In this document: positions 17,995 to 26,309 of the stretch, piece by piece
Position numbering within the stretch: the stretch's first letter is position 1
Layout: every line of letters begins with the position of its first letter
Assembly: GCF_011682235.2 (NCBI RefSeq)
Contig: NZ_CP076718.1
Location: 847,284-911,283 of the forward strand
Direction of reading: 5' to 3'
Length of the DNA stretch: 64,000 nucleotides
From: Rhodocaloribacter litoris
Lineage (GTDB): Bacteria > Bacteroidota > Rhodothermia > Rhodothermales > ISCAR-4553
Translations under genes and position numbers: made by a program
Notes under the pieces: model-generated
Told to the model about the DNA's origin: nothing
The model's input: only the letters and a program-made list of their open reading frames with translations
The model's database searches: none

Positions 17995-19272
17995 ATGATT
18001 CGCTCCTTACGCACCGCCATCTCGGGCCTGAAGAGTCACCAGACCCGCATGGACGTGATCGGCAACAACATCGCCAACGTGAACACCACCGCCTTCAAAC
18101 GCGGCCGGGCCGCCTTCAACGAATTGCTCGGCCAGACGCTGCTCGGGGTGGGCCGCACCGCCGGCGGAAGCGGCATCAACCCGTCCTACGTGGGCCTGGG
18201 GGTGTCGGTCGGCTCCATCGACGTCAACTTTGCCCAGGGGTCCCTCGAAAACACCGGCGTGGCCACCGACCTGGGCCTCACCGGCGACGGCTTCTTCGTC
18301 GTCCGCGCGGGCGAGCGGGTCCTGCTGACCCGGGCCGGCAACTTCTCCATCAACAACGCGGGGGAACTGGTCTCGAACAGCGGCCTGCAGGTGCAGGGCT
18401 GGGCGCTCGACGAAAACGGCCAGGTGCAGTCGGCCGGACTCGAAGACATTCGCATCCCCCTGAACGCCACTGCCCCGCCCCAGCTGACGAGCAACCTGTT
18501 CCTCCGGGGCAACCTCAACGCCGAAGCGGCGATCGGCGACACCACGAGCCTCTCGACCATCGTCTACGACCAGCAGGGACGCGCCCTGACGATCGTGGTT
18601 CAGTTCGAGAAGACCAACGACAACGAGTGGACCTGGCGTATCCAGGACTCCTCCGGTAACCCGATCACGGATACCGGCGGCACCCCGCAAACCGGTGTGA
18701 TCACCTTCAACAACGACGGCACCGTCGACATCGACGGCGACCCGGCCACGGGCCCGGACAGCGGGCCGCTGGACCAGACCTTCAACTGGGACATCAACGG
18801 GGACGGCACGGACGAAACCTTCACGCTCAACTTTGCCGACGACACGGGCGGCATCACCCAGCTGGCCGGCTCCAACACGGTGGCCGTGCGCGATCAGGAC
18901 GGGAGCCCGCCGGGCATCCTCACCGGCTTCAGCATCAACCAGGCAGGTTTCGTGGAGCTGAACTTCTCCAACGGCAACCAGCGCAAGATCTACCAGATCG
19001 CCCTGGGCAACGTCAGCAACCCGAACGGGTTGCAGCAGGAGGGGGACAACCTCTGGAGCCTGACCAGCTCCTCCGGCAGCCTGAGCCTCGGGCGGGCCGG
19101 TGTCGAACTCAGCCGCACGGCCATCGTCGCCGGCACACTGGAGATGAGCAACGTAGACCTGGCCACCGAATTCACCGACATGATTGTCACCCAGCGTGGC
19201 TACCAGGCTTCGGCCCGGGTCATCACCACCTCCGACGAGCTGCTTCAGGAAACCGTCAACCTGAAACGGTAA
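17995..19272 (+). CDS. flgE: Flagellar hook protein FlgE
   Basis: 425 residues. The N-terminus SLRTAISGLKSHQTRMDVIG and NNIANVNTTAFKRGR is the hook/rod signature. The C-terminus AGTLEMSNVDLATEFTDMIV and QRGYQASARVITTSDELLQE confirms FlgE. The centre is beta-rich with a calcium-like aspartate-glycine stretch around 245-285 (DGDPATGPDSG, DINGDGTDE). FlgE forms the flexible hook. A terminator follows. Confidence 0.97.
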   Translation: MIRSLRTAISGLKSHQTRMDVIGNNIANVNTTAFKRGRAAFNELLGQTLLGVGRTAGGSGINPSYVGLGVSVGSIDVNFAQGSLENTGVATDLGLTGDGFFVVRAGERVLLTRAGNFSINNAGELVSNSGLQVQGWALDENGQVQSAGLEDIRIPLNATAPPQLTSNLFLRGNLNAEAAIGDTTSLSTIVYDQQGRALTIVVQFEKTNDNEWTWRIQDSSGNPITDTGGTPQTGVITFNNDGTVDIDGDPATGPDSGPLDQTFNWDINGDGTDETFTLNFADDTGGITQLAGSNTVAVRDQDGSPPGILTGFSINQAGFVELNFSNGNQRKIYQIALGNVSNPNGLQQEGDNLWSLTSSSGSLSLGRAGVELSRTAIVAGTLEMSNVDLATEFTDMIVTQRGYQASARVITTSDELLQETVNLKR

Positions 19273-19317
19273 GCCGGCAACCCGGTCACGTAGCCGGAAA
19301 AGGGAACCTCTTCCCCG

Positions 19318-19358
19318 GAAGCCCCGCACCCCGCCGGTGCGGGGCTTCGTCATTTTTT
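19318..19358 (+). terminator. Intrinsic terminator after flgE
   Basis: A 13-bp GC-rich stem (19318-19330 with 19336-19348, loop CCGCC) is followed by TCAT and then six T (19353-19358). It ends the fliJ-flgE transcript and separates it from the chemotaxis operon. Confidence 0.85.
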
Positions 19359-19379
19359 GCCGGGGACCGGCCCGCCCTT

Positions 19380-19406
19380 TTAAGAGATCCTCCGTTAGGT
19401 CGATAT
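19380..19406 (+). promoter_or_regulatory. Sigma-28 type promoter before cheW
   Basis: TTAA, 15 bases, GTCGATAT. The -10 half matches GCCGATAA at six of eight positions and the spacing is exact. It lies just after the flgE terminator and about 40 bases before cheW, so it should drive the whole cheW-cheB operon. Confidence 0.65.
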
Positions 19407-19444
19407 GATAGACGTCCACGCGAGCAACGTTTTGGCGACCAACC

Positions 19445-19936
19445 ATGAACCAGTACGCAACCCACAGCGACGACCTGCTGCAACTGGTCAGCTTCGTCAT
19501 TGAAAACGAGGAGTTTGGCATCGACATCCTGAACGTCCAGGAGATCATCCGGCCCGTGGCCATCACCCGCGTCCCGAATGCGCCCTCCTTTGTGGAAGGG
19601 GTTATCAACCTGCGGGGACGCATCGTGCCGGTGGTGGACCTGCGCAAGCGGTTCAACCTGCCGCCGCGCCCGGCGGACAAGAACACCCGGATCGTCGTCG
19701 TAGAGCTCGACGGCAAGGTGATCGGCTTCATGATGGATGCCGTGAAGGAAGTCCTCCGCGTCCACCGGAACGTGATCGAGCCGCCGCCGGAACTGACCAT
19801 CGGGATCGACACGCACTACATCAGCGGGGTCGCCAAGCTGGAAGACCGGCTGCTGATCCTGCTGGAGCTCGAAGAGGTGCTCTCGGCCGAAGAGTTGCAG
19901 GCGGCCCATCAGACCCAGCAGGCGGCCGCCGCCTGA
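19445..19936 (+). CDS. cheW: Chemotaxis coupling protein CheW
   Basis: 163 residues, a single CheW domain: LVSFVIENEEFGIDILNVQE, the VEGVINLRGRIVPVVDLRKR motif and a C-terminal ILLELEEVL strand. CheW couples receptors to CheA in the membrane-bound arrays. First gene of the chemotaxis operon, behind a sigma-28 type site. Confidence 0.97.
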   Translation: MNQYATHSDDLLQLVSFVIENEEFGIDILNVQEIIRPVAITRVPNAPSFVEGVINLRGRIVPVVDLRKRFNLPPRPADKNTRIVVVELDGKVIGFMMDAVKEVLRVHRNVIEPPPELTIGIDTHYISGVAKLEDRLLILLELEEVLSAEELQAAHQTQQAAAA

Positions 19937-20045
19937 CCCGAACGTCGCCGCGCCGGATCCGCGGGACCGCACCGGCTCCGGAACACGCCGGCCTTCCCTT
20001 CCGGCCGGCCTCTCTCACGTCGACAGATCGTTCAACGGAACAGCC

Positions 20046-21332
20046 ATGTACCAGAGCGCGCCCTATCCCGAACTTTTCGATCCGGACCCCGCCGTCCGGA
20101 CTGCGTGTCTTGAACGGCTGGACGCCGGCGACGCCGTCGAAGCCGCGGCCACCCTGCTGGCCGACCCCGACGCCGGCGTCCGTGAGACCGCCGCCCAGAT
20201 CCTGCTGGCGTGCGGCACCGAGGAAGCGGCCCGCCTCACGGTGCGCCACATCACCAGCGACAACATCACCGTCCGCAACCGGGCCGGCGAGTTGCTGGCC
20301 CAGATGGGCGAGGCGGCCGTGGCGGCCCTGGTTCCCTACGTCGACGACGAGGACCACGACGTGCGCAAGTTCGCCATCGACGTGCTGGCCCTGCTACCGG
20401 CCCGGCACGTGGCCCACCACATCGCCCGCCGCCTCGACGACGAGGATGCCAACGTGCGGGTTGCCGCCGTGGACGCGCTCTGTGCCCTGGAGGCCGATGA
20501 ATATGCCGGCGCGCTGAAAGACCTCTACGAGCGCGAGCCGGTGACCCGTCCCAGCGTGGTGGCCGCCTTCGGCGCCTTCGGACCCGGACGGGATCTCGGC
20601 TTCCTCGAGCGGGCCCTCTCCGACGAGGACCCCGTGGTCCAGTTCGCGGCGGCCGAGGCCCTGGCCTCCTGGGGCGTGCCGGACGTCTTCCCCACCCTTC
20701 TGGGCAAGGTGGACACACTCGACCCCATGGCACGCCCGCTCGTCCTGAAGGCGCTCGTCGAGCTCTGGGAACGGCACCCCGATCTGGCCGAATCGCTGCC
20801 CGCCGCGCTGAAGACGTACCTCATCGAGATGCTGGACGACCCGGACGACACGTACGCCGCCGCGGCCGCGCGCGGCCTCCACGTCTTCTTGGACGACGAA
20901 ACCGTGGATGCCCTGCTGCACCACACCGGCCGGAACGACACCCTCGACCTGGAAATCTTCCGGGCCCTCGTCCACTATCCCGCCTCCTTCATGTGCATCG
21001 TGCGGGCCGTCGAGTCCGGCCGGGTGAACGTCGTGCCGGCGACCCAGCTCGTGCTGGGCTTGCTGGCCCAGCAGGCCCTGGCCCCCGAACTGCTCGGGCA
21101 CGTGGGCCGCTTCTTCCAGCATCAGTTCCATAACCTCGACGTCGAAACCAAGCTGGCCGCGCTGACCCTCTACCGGAACCTGCAACACCCGGCCCTTCAC
21201 CCCCTCCTCTACGCCGCCCTGGCCGACGACGACCCGGAGGTGACCACCTACGCCGCCGACCTCGCCCGGGAGACCGCCCCCGCATCGGGTTTCCCCCTTC
21301 CCGACCTCCCTGCACCGGGCACCGCCCGCTGA
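20046..21332 (+). CDS. HEAT-repeat protein in the chemotaxis operon
   Basis: 428 residues, made of about ten to twelve HEAT or PBS-lyase-type repeats, for example DPDAGVRETAAQILLACG, DEDHDVRKFAIDVLALL, DEDANVRVAAVDALCALE and DEDPVVQFAAAEALASWG. No signal peptide or membrane segment. HEAT solenoids are protein-binding scaffolds. It sits between cheW and cheR, about 110 bases after cheW and 23 before cheR, so it is very probably co-transcribed. A scaffold or array-adaptor role is inferred from context only. Confidence 0.8.
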   Translation: MYQSAPYPELFDPDPAVRTACLERLDAGDAVEAAATLLADPDAGVRETAAQILLACGTEEAARLTVRHITSDNITVRNRAGELLAQMGEAAVAALVPYVDDEDHDVRKFAIDVLALLPARHVAHHIARRLDDEDANVRVAAVDALCALEADEYAGALKDLYEREPVTRPSVVAAFGAFGPGRDLGFLERALSDEDPVVQFAAAEALASWGVPDVFPTLLGKVDTLDPMARPLVLKALVELWERHPDLAESLPAALKTYLIEMLDDPDDTYAAAAARGLHVFLDDETVDALLHHTGRNDTLDLEIFRALVHYPASFMCIVRAVESGRVNVVPATQLVLGLLAQQALAPELLGHVGRFFQHQFHNLDVETKLAALTLYRNLQHPALHPLLYAALADDDPEVTTYAADLARETAPASGFPLPDLPAPGTAR

Positions 21333-21354
21333 CCACGACCCGTGCAACACACCC

Positions 21355-22239
21355 ATGAGTTTACTCGCTCAACTGAACCTGCCCGCGCGAAGCCCGGCTG
21401 CCTCGGGAAAGGCCGAACTCCCCGATCCACTCTTCGAACAGTTCCGGCGCTTCATCTACGAGCAGACCGGCATCTATTTCCAGGACAACAAGAAGTACCT
21501 GCTGGAGAGCCGGGTCGGCCGGCGCCTGACGGCAACCGGCACCCCGGACTACCAGGCGTACTTCCACTACCTCCTCAACGGAGGCGCCGCCACCGAGTTG
21601 CCGGAGCTGATCAACGCCGTAACCATCAACGAAACGTTCTTCTTCCGGACTCCTCCCCAGTTCGAGATCATCGAAGAACACATCATTCCGGAACTCGTCG
21701 CGCAGCGCACCGGCCCCGCGCCCACCCTCCGCCTCTGGAGCGCCGCCTGCTCGACCGGCGACGAACCCTACTCGCTCGCCCTGATCGTGCGGGACCGGCT
21801 CCAGGCACGCTACCCCCGGGTCCGGTTCGAGATCTACGGCACCGACATCAACACCGAGGTGCTGGAGACGGCCCGGGCTGGCTCCTATGGCCCGCGGGCC
21901 GTGCGGAACGTGCCACCGCCGATGCTCAGCCGCTACTTCACCGTCGAACGAGACCACTACACGCTCAAGCCGGAAGTCCGGGAGACGGTCCGCTTCGCGT
22001 ACCTGAACCTCTTCGACCGGAACGCCGTGGCGACGATGCGCAACATCGACCTGATCCTCTGCGCCAACGTGCTGATTTACTTCGACAATAAATCCAAGCA
22101 GCAGGTGGTATCGTCGCTCTACAACAGCCTGAACAAGGGCGGGTACCTGCTGGTGGGCTTCTCCGAAACACTCTACGGCGTCACGCAAGCCTTCCAGCCC
22201 GTCCGGTTCGACAAAACGATCGCTTACAAGAAGGGGTGA
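21355..22239 (+). CDS. cheR: Chemotaxis protein methyltransferase CheR
   Basis: 294 residues. The helical N-domain includes FRRFIYEQTGIYF and the NETFFFR motif. The SAM-binding part shows LWSAACSTGDEPYSLALI, then YGTDINTEVLETAR and ILCANVLIYFD. CheR methylates glutamates on chemoreceptors for adaptation. The chemoreceptor downstream lacks an NWETF-type tether at its end. Close coupling with the following cheY gene. Confidence 0.97.
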   Translation: MSLLAQLNLPARSPAASGKAELPDPLFEQFRRFIYEQTGIYFQDNKKYLLESRVGRRLTATGTPDYQAYFHYLLNGGAATELPELINAVTINETFFFRTPPQFEIIEEHIIPELVAQRTGPAPTLRLWSAACSTGDEPYSLALIVRDRLQARYPRVRFEIYGTDINTEVLETARAGSYGPRAVRNVPPPMLSRYFTVERDHYTLKPEVRETVRFAYLNLFDRNAVATMRNIDLILCANVLIYFDNKSKQQVVSSLYNSLNKGGYLLVGFSETLYGVTQAFQPVRFDKTIAYKKG

Positions 22240-22244
22240 CCGCC

Positions 22245-22607
22245 ATGTCCAAGACAGTAATGGTCGTAGATGACTCCAGCGCCATCCGGAAGTTTGTCAT
22301 GTTTGCCCTGCGGGCGCGCGGCCTGACCGTCGTGACGGCACAGGACGGAATGGAGGCCCTGGAGAAACTGGCACGCGCCCGCGTGGACCTGGTCATCACG
22401 GACCTGAATATGCCCAAGCTCGACGGCTTCGGGCTGCTACGCGCCCTCCGGGAGGACGCCGACTACGCCGACCTCCCGATCATCATCCTGTCGTCACTCT
22501 CCAGTCAGGAAGAACAACGGCAGGGCCTCGAACTGGGCGCCAACGCCTACCTGGTCAAACCGTTCGACCAGAAACGGATTCAGTACGAAGTCTCCAAATT
22601 CATCTAG
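22245..22607 (+). CDS. CheY-like single-domain response regulator (first of two)
   Basis: 120 residues from ATG 22245 (MSKTVMVVDDS); a GTG at 22236, overlapping the cheR stop, is an alternative. Receiver domain with acidic pair DD near 10-11, phospho-acceptor in VITDLNMPKLDG, SSLSS as the switch T/S region and the conserved K in LVKPFD. It is less like motor-binding CheY than the next gene and may act as a phosphate sink, or in adaptation. Confidence 0.85.
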   Translation: MSKTVMVVDDSSAIRKFVMFALRARGLTVVTAQDGMEALEKLARARVDLVITDLNMPKLDGFGLLRALREDADYADLPIIILSSLSSQEEQRQGLELGANAYLVKPFDQKRIQYEVSKFI

Positions 22608-22618
22608 GGAGGTAAACT

Positions 22619-22987
22619 ATGCGGTTCCTCGTCGTAGATGATTCGCTCACGATGCGGCGAATCGTTTGCAACGCGCTCAAGGAAATCGGCTACAGCGACT
22701 ATGTCGAAGCGGCCGACGGAGCCCAGGCACTCGAAAAGCTCGGAGGCGAGTCCATCGACTTCGTCATCACGGACTGGAACATGCCCAACATGAACGGGCT
22801 GGAGCTGACCAAGTCGATCCGCAACCATCCGACGCTGGGTCATCTGCCCATTCTGATGGTCACCACGCGCGGCATGAAGGAAGACGTCATGGCCGCCATG
22901 CATGCCCGCGTCAACAACTACATCGTCAAGCCCTTCACGCCGGAGGTGCTACGAGACAAGATCGAATTGATCCTCAAAACCGCCTAA
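22619..22987 (+). CDS. cheY: Chemotaxis response regulator CheY
   Basis: 122 residues with a strong ribosome site (AGGGAGG) before the ATG. VITDWNMPNMNGLELTKSIR is almost the classical CheY phosphorylation loop, with MVTTRG and NYIVKPF following. Phosphorylated CheY binds FliM at the switch and changes rotation. It directly precedes the CheZ-like gene, the classical cheY-cheZ order. Confidence 0.95.
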   Translation: MRFLVVDDSLTMRRIVCNALKEIGYSDYVEAADGAQALEKLGGESIDFVITDWNMPNMNGLELTKSIRNHPTLGHLPILMVTTRGMKEDVMAAMHARVNNYIVKPFTPEVLRDKIELILKTA

Positions 22988-22999
22988 CCACGCTTAGCC

Positions 23000-23971
23000 A
23001 TGGGTTCGCTTCCCCTGAACGACATCCTGCAACGACTCGACGATCTGCGCAGCGTTTTCATCCTCGGCCAGCGTGCCATGCCGTTCGTCGAGGAGGTGCT
23101 GGCGTTCCTGCGCGAGGTCGTGCCGGTCCTCGACGAAGTCGACAGCTCCATCCGCGTCAGCACCAACAAGGTCATGCCGACGGCCACCTCGCGCCTGGCC
23201 AGCGTCAACGAAGCAACGGAGCTGGCAACGACCGAGATCATGGACCTCGTCGACGAGACGCAGGCCAAGGTCGAACAAACCCGCACCCGCATCGAGGCCG
23301 CCCACCAGGACCTGCACCACCTGGACGAGACGGACCGGCAACTGGCCGCGCTGATCCGGGAACGCCTGGACGACCCGGACCTGCTCCGGGAGATGGAAAC
23401 CCACCTGGCGCAGAAAAACGCCTGCCGCAGCCGCATCGCCGAAACGCTCGCACACAAGTTGGAGACCCTCGAGGAGATCCACAACAACATGAACCGGATC
23501 ATGATGGCCCTCCAGGTGCAGGACATCACCGCACAGCAGATCGCCTCGGTGAGCCACCTGATCGAGTCGGTCCGTGCCCAGCTGGCCCGGTTCGAGGGCC
23601 GCCTCGGCGCCGGCACCCTGGAGGACTTCCTCGACACGACCCTGCCGGAGGGCGGCACGTTCGACGGCAACGCCACGTACGACCGCTCCGGCAAGAAGCA
23701 AAAGCTGGCCGACGCGATCATCTCCTCGATGGCCGGCGAAGAAGCCCCGGCCCCCGGGACGGAAGACGCGACGCCCACCTCACAGGACGAGATCGACGCC
23801 CTCTTCGGCAACAGCCAGCCCGCCTCCCAGGACGAGATCGACAACCTCTTCGGTGCCGGCGACGGCGCCTCCCCGAAGGCCGCCTCGCAGGATGAGATCG
23901 ACAACCTCTTCGGCAACGGCCAGCCCGCCCCCCAGGACGAGATCGACAACCTCTTCGGCGGCAACCGCTGA
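23000..23971 (+). CDS. cheZ: CheZ-like CheY phosphatase with four FliM-type CheY-binding motifs
   Basis: 323 residues. A long helical hairpin (about 5-215) contains VQDITAQQI, where D175 and Q179 line up with the catalytic D and Q of CheZ (QDLTGQ). The C-terminal region (261-320) has four copies of SQDEIDxLFG (first residue P in the last), joined by short G, N and A-rich linkers. The same motif opens FliM in this window (LSQDEIDILL) and resembles the CheY-binding tail of enterobacterial CheZ (QDQVDDLLDSLGF). CheZ strips phosphate from CheY. Four tandem CheY-binding tails is unusual. Confidence 0.85.
   Translation: MGSLPLNDILQRLDDLRSVFILGQRAMPFVEEVLAFLREVVPVLDEVDSSIRVSTNKVMPTATSRLASVNEATELATTEIMDLVDETQAKVEQTRTRIEAAHQDLHHLDETDRQLAALIRERLDDPDLLREMETHLAQKNACRSRIAETLAHKLETLEEIHNNMNRIMMALQVQDITAQQIASVSHLIESVRAQLARFEGRLGAGTLEDFLDTTLPEGGTFDGNATYDRSGKKQKLADAIISSMAGEEAPAPGTEDATPTSQDEIDALFGNSQPASQDEIDNLFGAGDGASPKAASQDEIDNLFGNGQPAPQDEIDNLFGGNR
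23780..23959 (+). repeat. Four imperfect repeats encoding SQDEIDxLFG at the end of cheZ
   Basis: Ten-codon units at 23780-23809, 23825-23854, 23885-23914 and 23930-23959. The core for DEIDNLFG is nearly identical in the last three. Spacers are 15, 30 and 15 bases. Peptides: TSQDEIDALFG, ASQDEIDNLFG, ASQDEIDNLFG, APQDEIDNLFG. Confidence 0.95.
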
Positions 23972-24020
23972 CGTTACGCCCTGCACCGTACCGTTCCCAC
24001 GTTAGCCCATTGCCCCCACC

Positions 24021-26276
24021 ATGTCCGACCATCCCGTCTTTTCCGAGGAGCTGCGTGAGATCGTCGAGAGCTTCATCGTCGAGACGCGCGAGGTCTTCGA
24101 CGAACTCGACAACGACCTGCTCGAACTCGAACACAACGCGCACGACCAGGCCCTCATCGACAAAATCTTCCGGGCCGTGCACACCGTCAAGGGCACCTCG
24201 GGCTTCCTGAGCCTCGAGCAGATGTCCGTGCTCGCCCACCACTTCGAGGACGTGCTCAACCGCCTGCGCAGGGGCGAACGCGCCCTCGCTCCCGGCATGA
24301 TGGACGTCCTCTTTGCCGCCTTCGACCAGATGAAGGTGCTCCTGCACCAGGTCGAAGAACAGCACCTGGTCGAACTCGACCTCTCCGGCCTGATCGCCCA
24401 GCTCCAGGCCATCTCCGACGGCACCTTCGGGCAGGAAAACACCTCCGGTGACGAACCCTCCGAAGCCAGCCCACCCGCCGGGACACGCCGCGCGCCCGAG
24501 GTCCGATCCACCGGCCGGGTCATCTCCGACCACCCCGTCTTTTCCGAGGAGCTGCGTGAGATCGTCGAGAGCTTCATCGTCGAGACGCGCGAGGTCTTCG
24601 ACGAACTCGACAACGACCTGCTCGAACTCGAACACAACGCGCACGACCAGGCCCTCATCGACAAAATCTTCCGGGCCGTGCACACCGTCAAGGGCACCTC
24701 GGGCTTCCTGAGCCTCGAGCAGATGTCCGTGCTCGCCCACCACTTCGAGGACGTGCTCAACCGCCTGCGCAGGGGCGAACGCGCCCTCGCTCCCGGCATG
24801 ATGGACGTCCTCTTTGCCGCCTTCGACCAGATGAAGGTGCTCCTGCACCAGGTCGAAGAACAGCACCTGGTCGAACTCGACCTCTCCGGCCTGATCGCCC
24901 AGCTCCAGGCCATCTCCAACGGCACCTTCGGACAGGACAGCACCCCGGCCCCCGCAATGAACGACCGGCCCACGGAAGCGAAGCCGACCGCCCCCCCGGC
25001 CGCAACGCAGCCGGAGGCGGCCCCCGCCGCCGGAGAACGTCGTACGACCCGAAGCAGCACCGAGACGATCCGCGTCGAGGTGCGCCGGCTGGACAACCTC
25101 ATGGACCTGGTGGGCGAACTCGTGCTCGGCCGCAACCGGCTCTTGCAGCTCGTCTCCGACCTCGACGAGACCGAGGAATACCTGGAGCTCCTCCGCGAGC
25201 TGGTCGAAACCAGTTCCCAGCTGGACTTCATCACCACCGAGCTGCAAACTGCCGTCATGCACACGCGCATGGTGCAGATCGGGCGCGTCTTCAACAAGTT
25301 TCCCCGCGTCGTACGCGACCTGGCCCGAGAGTTTCACAAGGAAATCGACCTGGTCATCGAGGGCCAGGAGACCGAGGTGGACAAGTCGCTCATAGAAGAG
25401 ATCAGCGACCCGCTGGTGCACCTGATCCGCAACGCTTCGGACCACGGAATCGAAACCCCCGAGGAGCGCCGGTCCAAAGGCAAGCCCGTCCGGGGCACCA
25501 TCCGCCTGACGGCCGCGCACGAAGGCAACCACATCGTGATCCGGGTCGAAGACGACGGGGCCGGCATCGACCCCGAAAAGATCAAGCAACATGCGATCAA
25601 GAAAGGACTCATCACGCCGAAAGAGGCGGCGGAGATGAAGGACCAGAACGCCTTCGAGCTCATCTTCACCCCCGGCTTCAGCACGGCCAAGCAGGTCAGC
25701 CAGGTCTCCGGGCGCGGGGTTGGGATGGACGTCGTCAAGACCAACATCGCCCGGCTCAACGGCACCATCCACATCGACTCGACCCTGGGCCGGGGCACCT
25801 GCTTCACGCTGAAGCTGCCGCTGACGCTGGCCATCATCCAGAGCCTGCTGGTACGCCTGAACGAAGAGACCTTCGCCATCCCGCTGCATGCCGTCATCGA
25901 GGTCGTCGGCCTCCGCGAGGGCGACGTGCAGACCATCCGGGGGCGCGAGGTGATCCGCCTGCGCGAGCAGGTGCTCCCGCTCGTGCGCATCGGCGATACG
26001 CTCGGCGTGCCGGGTGCCCACCGGCATGCGCGACGCTCGTACGCCGTGATCGTCGGCATCGCCCACCACCGGCTCGGCCTCATCGTCGACGACCTGGTCG
26101 GGCAGAAGGAGATCGTGATCAAACCCCTGGGCACCTTCCTCAAGAAGACCCGCGGCATCGCCGGCTCCACCATCCTGGGCGACGGCCGGGTGATCATGAT
26201 CCTGGATGTGGCCGAGATCGTCCGCATCGAGAACGCCCGGCGCCGCGACGGCGCCGAGCAGCGCGAGGCGGCCTGA
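24021..26276 (+). CDS. cheA: Chemotaxis histidine kinase CheA with duplicated phosphotransfer domain
   Basis: 751 residues. Two HPt (P1) domains, about 2-139 and 169-306, each with the phospho-accepting AVHTVKGTSGF (H54 and H221). A short P, A and T-rich linker replaces the usual P2 CheY-binding domain. The dimer helices (ETIRVEVRRLDNLMDLVGEL) follow, then the kinase domain with HLIRNASDHGIE, EDDGAGID and SGRGVGMDVVK, then a C-terminal CheW-like P5 domain. CheA autophosphorylates in receptor arrays and passes phosphate to CheY and CheB. All catalytic boxes are intact. Confidence 0.97.
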   Translation: MSDHPVFSEELREIVESFIVETREVFDELDNDLLELEHNAHDQALIDKIFRAVHTVKGTSGFLSLEQMSVLAHHFEDVLNRLRRGERALAPGMMDVLFAAFDQMKVLLHQVEEQHLVELDLSGLIAQLQAISDGTFGQENTSGDEPSEASPPAGTRRAPEVRSTGRVISDHPVFSEELREIVESFIVETREVFDELDNDLLELEHNAHDQALIDKIFRAVHTVKGTSGFLSLEQMSVLAHHFEDVLNRLRRGERALAPGMMDVLFAAFDQMKVLLHQVEEQHLVELDLSGLIAQLQAISNGTFGQDSTPAPAMNDRPTEAKPTAPPAATQPEAAPAAGERRTTRSSTETIRVEVRRLDNLMDLVGELVLGRNRLLQLVSDLDETEEYLELLRELVETSSQLDFITTELQTAVMHTRMVQIGRVFNKFPRVVRDLAREFHKEIDLVIEGQETEVDKSLIEEISDPLVHLIRNASDHGIETPEERRSKGKPVRGTIRLTAAHEGNHIVIRVEDDGAGIDPEKIKQHAIKKGLITPKEAAEMKDQNAFELIFTPGFSTAKQVSQVSGRGVGMDVVKTNIARLNGTIHIDSTLGRGTCFTLKLPLTLAIIQSLLVRLNEETFAIPLHAVIEVVGLREGDVQTIRGREVIRLREQVLPLVRIGDTLGVPGAHRHARRSYAVIVGIAHHRLGLIVDDLVGQKEIVIKPLGTFLKKTRGIAGSTILGDGRVIMILDVAEIVRIENARRRDGAEQREAA
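24024..24437 (+). repeat. Direct repeat, first HPt copy in cheA
   Basis: About 414 bases that recur at 24525-24938, shifted by 501 bases (167 codons). By eye only about three bases differ: C/T in a His codon near the start, G/A making D versus N, and G/A near the end. The copy stays in frame. Confidence 0.95.
24525..24938 (+). repeat. Direct repeat, second HPt copy in cheA
   Basis: Partner of the copy at 24024-24437. The near identity, including synonymous sites, means a recent duplication or ongoing gene conversion. Confidence 0.95.
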
Positions 26277-26309
26277 CCGCAGACGGGCAAGCGTCACCGG
26301 AAAACCATC

